A stretch of DNA of 64,000 nt from Clarireedia homoeocarpa. Its lineage: Eukaryota; Ascomycota; Leotiomycetes; Helotiales; Rutstroemiaceae. A model generated the notes under the pieces. The model searched no databases, was not told the origin of the DNA, and saw only the letters and a program-made list of their open reading frames with translations. The stretch lies in assembly GCA_001465935.1 (NCBI GenBank), contig LNKV01000027.1, positions 718,395 through 782,394 on the forward strand, in the 5' to 3' direction. Position numbers and translations under genes: made by a program. This document shows positions 60,401 to 64,000 of the stretch, piece by piece; positions within the stretch are counted from its first letter, which is position 1; each line of letters begins with the position of its first letter.

Positions 60401-63400
60401 AAGAAGATATTATTTAAATAAAATACTTTAAGTTCTTATCTAAACTCTTTAGTTTAAATACTAAGTTATTAATAAATAATTATAAACTTAATTACGATTT
60501 TATTACTAATTAACTATTCTATTATTCTTAAAAGAAATAAAATAATAATAATAATAAAATAAATAATAAATAAGAGTTTAAAAGTAATATTTAAAGGGGA
60601 TAATTTTAAATTAAAGTTATTTAAAAATAAGAGATTTTCAAGTTATAATTATATAAAAGATATATAATTAAAAAGTATTAATCTAAAGAAATTATTTAAA
60701 TCTAGAAAGTAAAGGAATATAGAATAAATCAAGATAAATATAAATATAAAATTATAATTTATAAAAATAAATTAATATAATTATTTAACTCAAGAAAGGA
60801 AAATAATCAAGTTATATTAATAGAATTAATATATTAATAAGTAGATTGATTTATAAGTTTATATAAATTAAGAAAGTAAAGTAGTTATCGATTATAAAAT
60901 ATTAATATATAAAGTAACTTTAATAAATTTTCGAATATTAATATTATAGATACTAGCCCACTTTATATAAAACTTAAAAACTATAATCTATATTTTTATT
61001 ATACTCTGATTTACTAACTAGATCTAGTATAACTATTAATAAGATCTTTTTAAAGTTTAAAAAGATTATTATTAAAAACTTTTAATTAAATACTTACTTT
61101 TATTATCTCTCTAATAATAATATATATAATCTGTTTTAAGAATTTATAAAATTAAGTATATAAGTATCGATATATATATAAAGTTTATAAAATATCGATA
61201 TTGTTTTATATAATATAAATAAAAAAGTTAATTACCTTTTAATAAAGTATTTATATATAAATTACTTTCTTAGTTAAATATTTAAGAATACTATTTCTAG
61301 TAGAATAATAATATTATATATAAAGTAAAAGGAGTTTAATATAATATAATGAAACTATTAATAAAGATACTAAATAATCTTAGAATATTGAATTATAGAA
61401 TTAAAATTATATATAAAAAGAGAGACTTTATATAACTTAAAGCTTTAAAACTTATATAAAGTGATATTTTATAAAGAAATATCTTAACTAAACTAATATA
61501 TTATATATATAATTTTATATAAATCGTTATAAAATATATTTAAAAGTTTATTTTATTAATTAAAATATTATTTTTAAATATTAAATAACTAAATAAATAT
61601 AATATATTATTATTAATTTTTATAATTTATTATATATAAATTATTATATTATTTTTTTTTGTAAAAAAGCTCGTTTTTAATTATTTTAAATTTATTAATT
61701 TTAATTAATATAATTAATAAATAAATATAAAAATATTAGTTAAATATAAAAAAACTAAATAAATTTTATTTATAAATTTAATTTTAATTATTTATTTAAT
61801 ATTATAAAAAAAATTATATAATATTTAGAATTATAATTTAGAATTAATTATCTTATCAAGTTTATATATAATTAATTATTATAAATTAATCTGTATTTTT
61901 AAATAATTAAACTTTATAATAATTATTAAAAAAATTATTAAAAATTAATAATTTTTAAATTAAATTTAAAATCTTTATTAATTTTTATAAATAAAATTAA
62001 GAGTTTTGAAAAAAGATAAAATAATTAATTATATTTTTATTATTTATATATATTTTATTATTATCTAATTATAATAATTATAAATTTAATTTAATATTTA
62101 TTTTATTATATAAAGAAAACTATATATTAGTTTATTTAAAAAACTACTTTTTAAATATTTTTTTATTTTTATTTTTATTTTTTATTATTCTTTTTCATTT
62201 AATAAATTATTATATTATAATTTATTATAATTAGTAATATTAAGTTTATAACTAAATAATAATAAATAATATAATTTCTAGAATTTAAATAATAATATTA
62301 AATTAAATAAATATAATATTTAGTTAATTTTAAGATTTATAATAAATAATTTAAAATATTATTTAATATTTAATTTAATAAGTTTATTAAAAAAGATTAA
62401 TTTATTTAATTTCTATTAAAAATACTTTTTATTTATTAATTAAAAGAACTTTATATTTAAAAAATTATTAATTATAATATTAAAATAAATAAAATTAATA
62501 ATAAAAATATTAATAATAAAAATATTAATAAAAAAGATTAATTAAAATTATAATATTTATCGATTTAAAATATATATAAGAACTTTTCTATTTTATAAAA
62601 AGAATTTATTAATAAGAAAACTAAATATAATATTTATTATAAAATATTTAAAAATATTTATATATAGATTTTAGTTATTATAAATATTAATTTTTTTATT
62701 AACTTTAATCTTTATAATATTAATTTTAATAATATTATTTTAAAGAATATAATTTATTGATTTAAAATTTATTTTATATTTTATTAATCTATAATTCTTA
62801 TTAATATTTAAAAAGAATATATTAATATACTCGATTAAATATAATATAATTAAATATTATTAAATAATTAATTTAAAAAATAAAGTATAATATATAATAA
62901 AACTTATATATACTAATTAAATAAAAAAAATAAATTTAAATTTAAATTTTAAAATAATAAAGATAAATTAATTAAAAAATAATAAAAATTATTTATATTA
63001 TCTAAAAATTTAATTCTTTAATTAAAAGAATAAATATACTTAGAAACTAAAAAATTATAATTAATTAAAAGAAATATTAAAATATAAATTAAAGAAATTT
63101 AATATTATTAAAATTAAATAAATTAAAAAAAAAGATTAAATTTTTTTAATAAAATAATCTAAAAAAAATTATAATTAAGAAAAGTTTATTATAATTATTA
63201 ATTAATTTAATTATTTTTATATTATTATTTTCTAGAAAAGTTATAATAATAATTATTAATCTTTTTTTTATAAATATTAATTATTTTAAAATATATTTTA
63301 TATTAGTTATTATTAATAAATATTATTTAATAAACTTTATTTTTTAAATAATTATAATATAATATATTTAATTAATAATATTTTTTTATTTAATAATAAA

Positions 63401-64000
63401 AATATTATTTAATCTAATAATAATAATATTATCGAAATTAGTATATTATTATTATTAATTATCAAATATAATATTTATATTATTAAGAATATTTTTAATA
63501 ATCTTAATAAATTTAATATAAAAGATTTTATTTAATAAATATTTTTTTTATTCTTAGTTTTTATATTAATATAATTTTTAAATCTTAATTAACAAAATTA
63601 AATTTATAATTTTATAATCTTAATTATATATTAAAATATAATAAATATAAGAAAAATATAATTATTATATTATTTATATAAAAATATAATCTAATTCTTA
63701 TAAAATTTAAAAAATTATTCTTTATTATTTAATTTTATTAAATAATATTTTTATAAATAAAATAATAATAATATATTTAATTATTTATTATAAGATTAAT
63801 AAGCTTTTTAAATAATTATATAATTTTTTATTTAATAAAGAGTATATAATTTAAATATAATATAATAAAGTTAAATATCTTGATTAAAAAACTTTTAAAT
63901 ATTTAATAAATAAAATAAAAGATATAAGAATTAAAAAGATTTTTTAAATTAATTATAAATATTATATTAAAATATATATTAAATAAATTATTAATTATTA
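57473..64000. repeat. A+T desert (RIP-like block), no genes
   Basis: About 6.5 kb almost without G and C, reaching the window edge. No open frame of useful length exists on either strand. This fits the AT-rich blocks that repeat-induced point mutation leaves in Pezizomycotina, since C:G to T:A change destroys transposon copies. The part between about 59640 and 61320 is a little less extreme. No rRNA, tRNA or mitochondrial gene is recognised, and a centromere cannot be excluded. Confidence 0.85.
59440..61526. mobile_element. Possible LTR-type element with degenerate ends
   Basis: A segment of about 174 bases at 59440-59612 (starting ...ctaataaagatac, then taactttagaatatt) returns at 61352-61526 in the same orientation. 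The two copies differ mostly by C/T and G/A changes. They flank 1.7 kb of sequence that is less A+T-saturated than its surroundings. This fits two long terminal repeats of a RIP-mutated element. No polymerase frame remains and target duplications are not visible. Confidence 0.5.

Noticed and set aside
57473..64000. Mitochondrial DNA insertion
   Set aside because: No mitochondrial protein, rRNA or tRNA sequence is recognisable, and the block is more A+T-rich than most fungal mitochondrial genes.

Overview
The window is nuclear DNA of a filamentous ascomycete (Pezizomycotina). Genes carry many short introns of about 45-75 bases with GT...AG ends. There are two fungal-type (Pth11-like) rhodopsin-domain proteins, a 2EXR-domain protein, a Zn2Cys6 transcription factor and a siderophore-type NRPS, and the right end is a large block of almost pure A+T like those left by repeat-induced point mutation (RIP). 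A leotiomycete is my guess from gene style only; no marker in the window settles it.

Left part (1-22.5 kb): a salicylate-hydroxylase-like FAD monooxygenase cut by the left edge, a Pth11-like 7TM protein, an intact allantoate/nicotinate-type MFS transporter, a broken tannase/feruloyl esterase, an unrecognised four-exon gene, a second Pth11-like protein, a 2EXR-domain protein, a small coiled-coil protein, a cytochrome P450, the replication gene PSF2 (GINS subunit) and the remnant of another MFS transporter.

Centre (22.8-46.5 kb): this looks like a complete but decayed siderophore gene cluster. In order it holds an acyl-CoA ligase (C-terminus PKL), a MaoC-type hydratase (C-terminus SRL), a SidF-like N-acyltransferase (C-terminus SKL), an L-ornithine N5-monooxygenase-like remnant, a full-length ABC-B exporter, and a SidC/NPS2-type ferrichrome synthetase ending in condensation-thiolation repeats. 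Three peroxisome-targeted acyl-group enzymes beside a ferrichrome-type NRPS suggest a ferrirubin/ferrirhodin-like product, with anhydromevalonyl groups on a ferrichrome core. All but the ABC exporter carry stops, frameshifts or deletions. Ten exact copies of the ATCWGATAA motif, the known site of fungal iron-responsive GATA repressors, lie only in the promoters of these genes.

Right part (46.5-64 kb): an unrecognised acidic protein, a clean Zn2Cys6 transcription factor, an epoxide-hydrolase remnant beside a 25-bp minisatellite, several short repeats, two small genes (one a single-pass membrane protein), then from about 57.47 kb an A+T desert without genes. Inside the desert a pair of about 174-bp direct repeats, 1.9 kb apart and differing almost only by transitions, may be the ends of a mutated retroelement.

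Gene models were spliced by eye. Intron positions were chosen so that reading phase and family motifs agree on both sides. No database search was possible.
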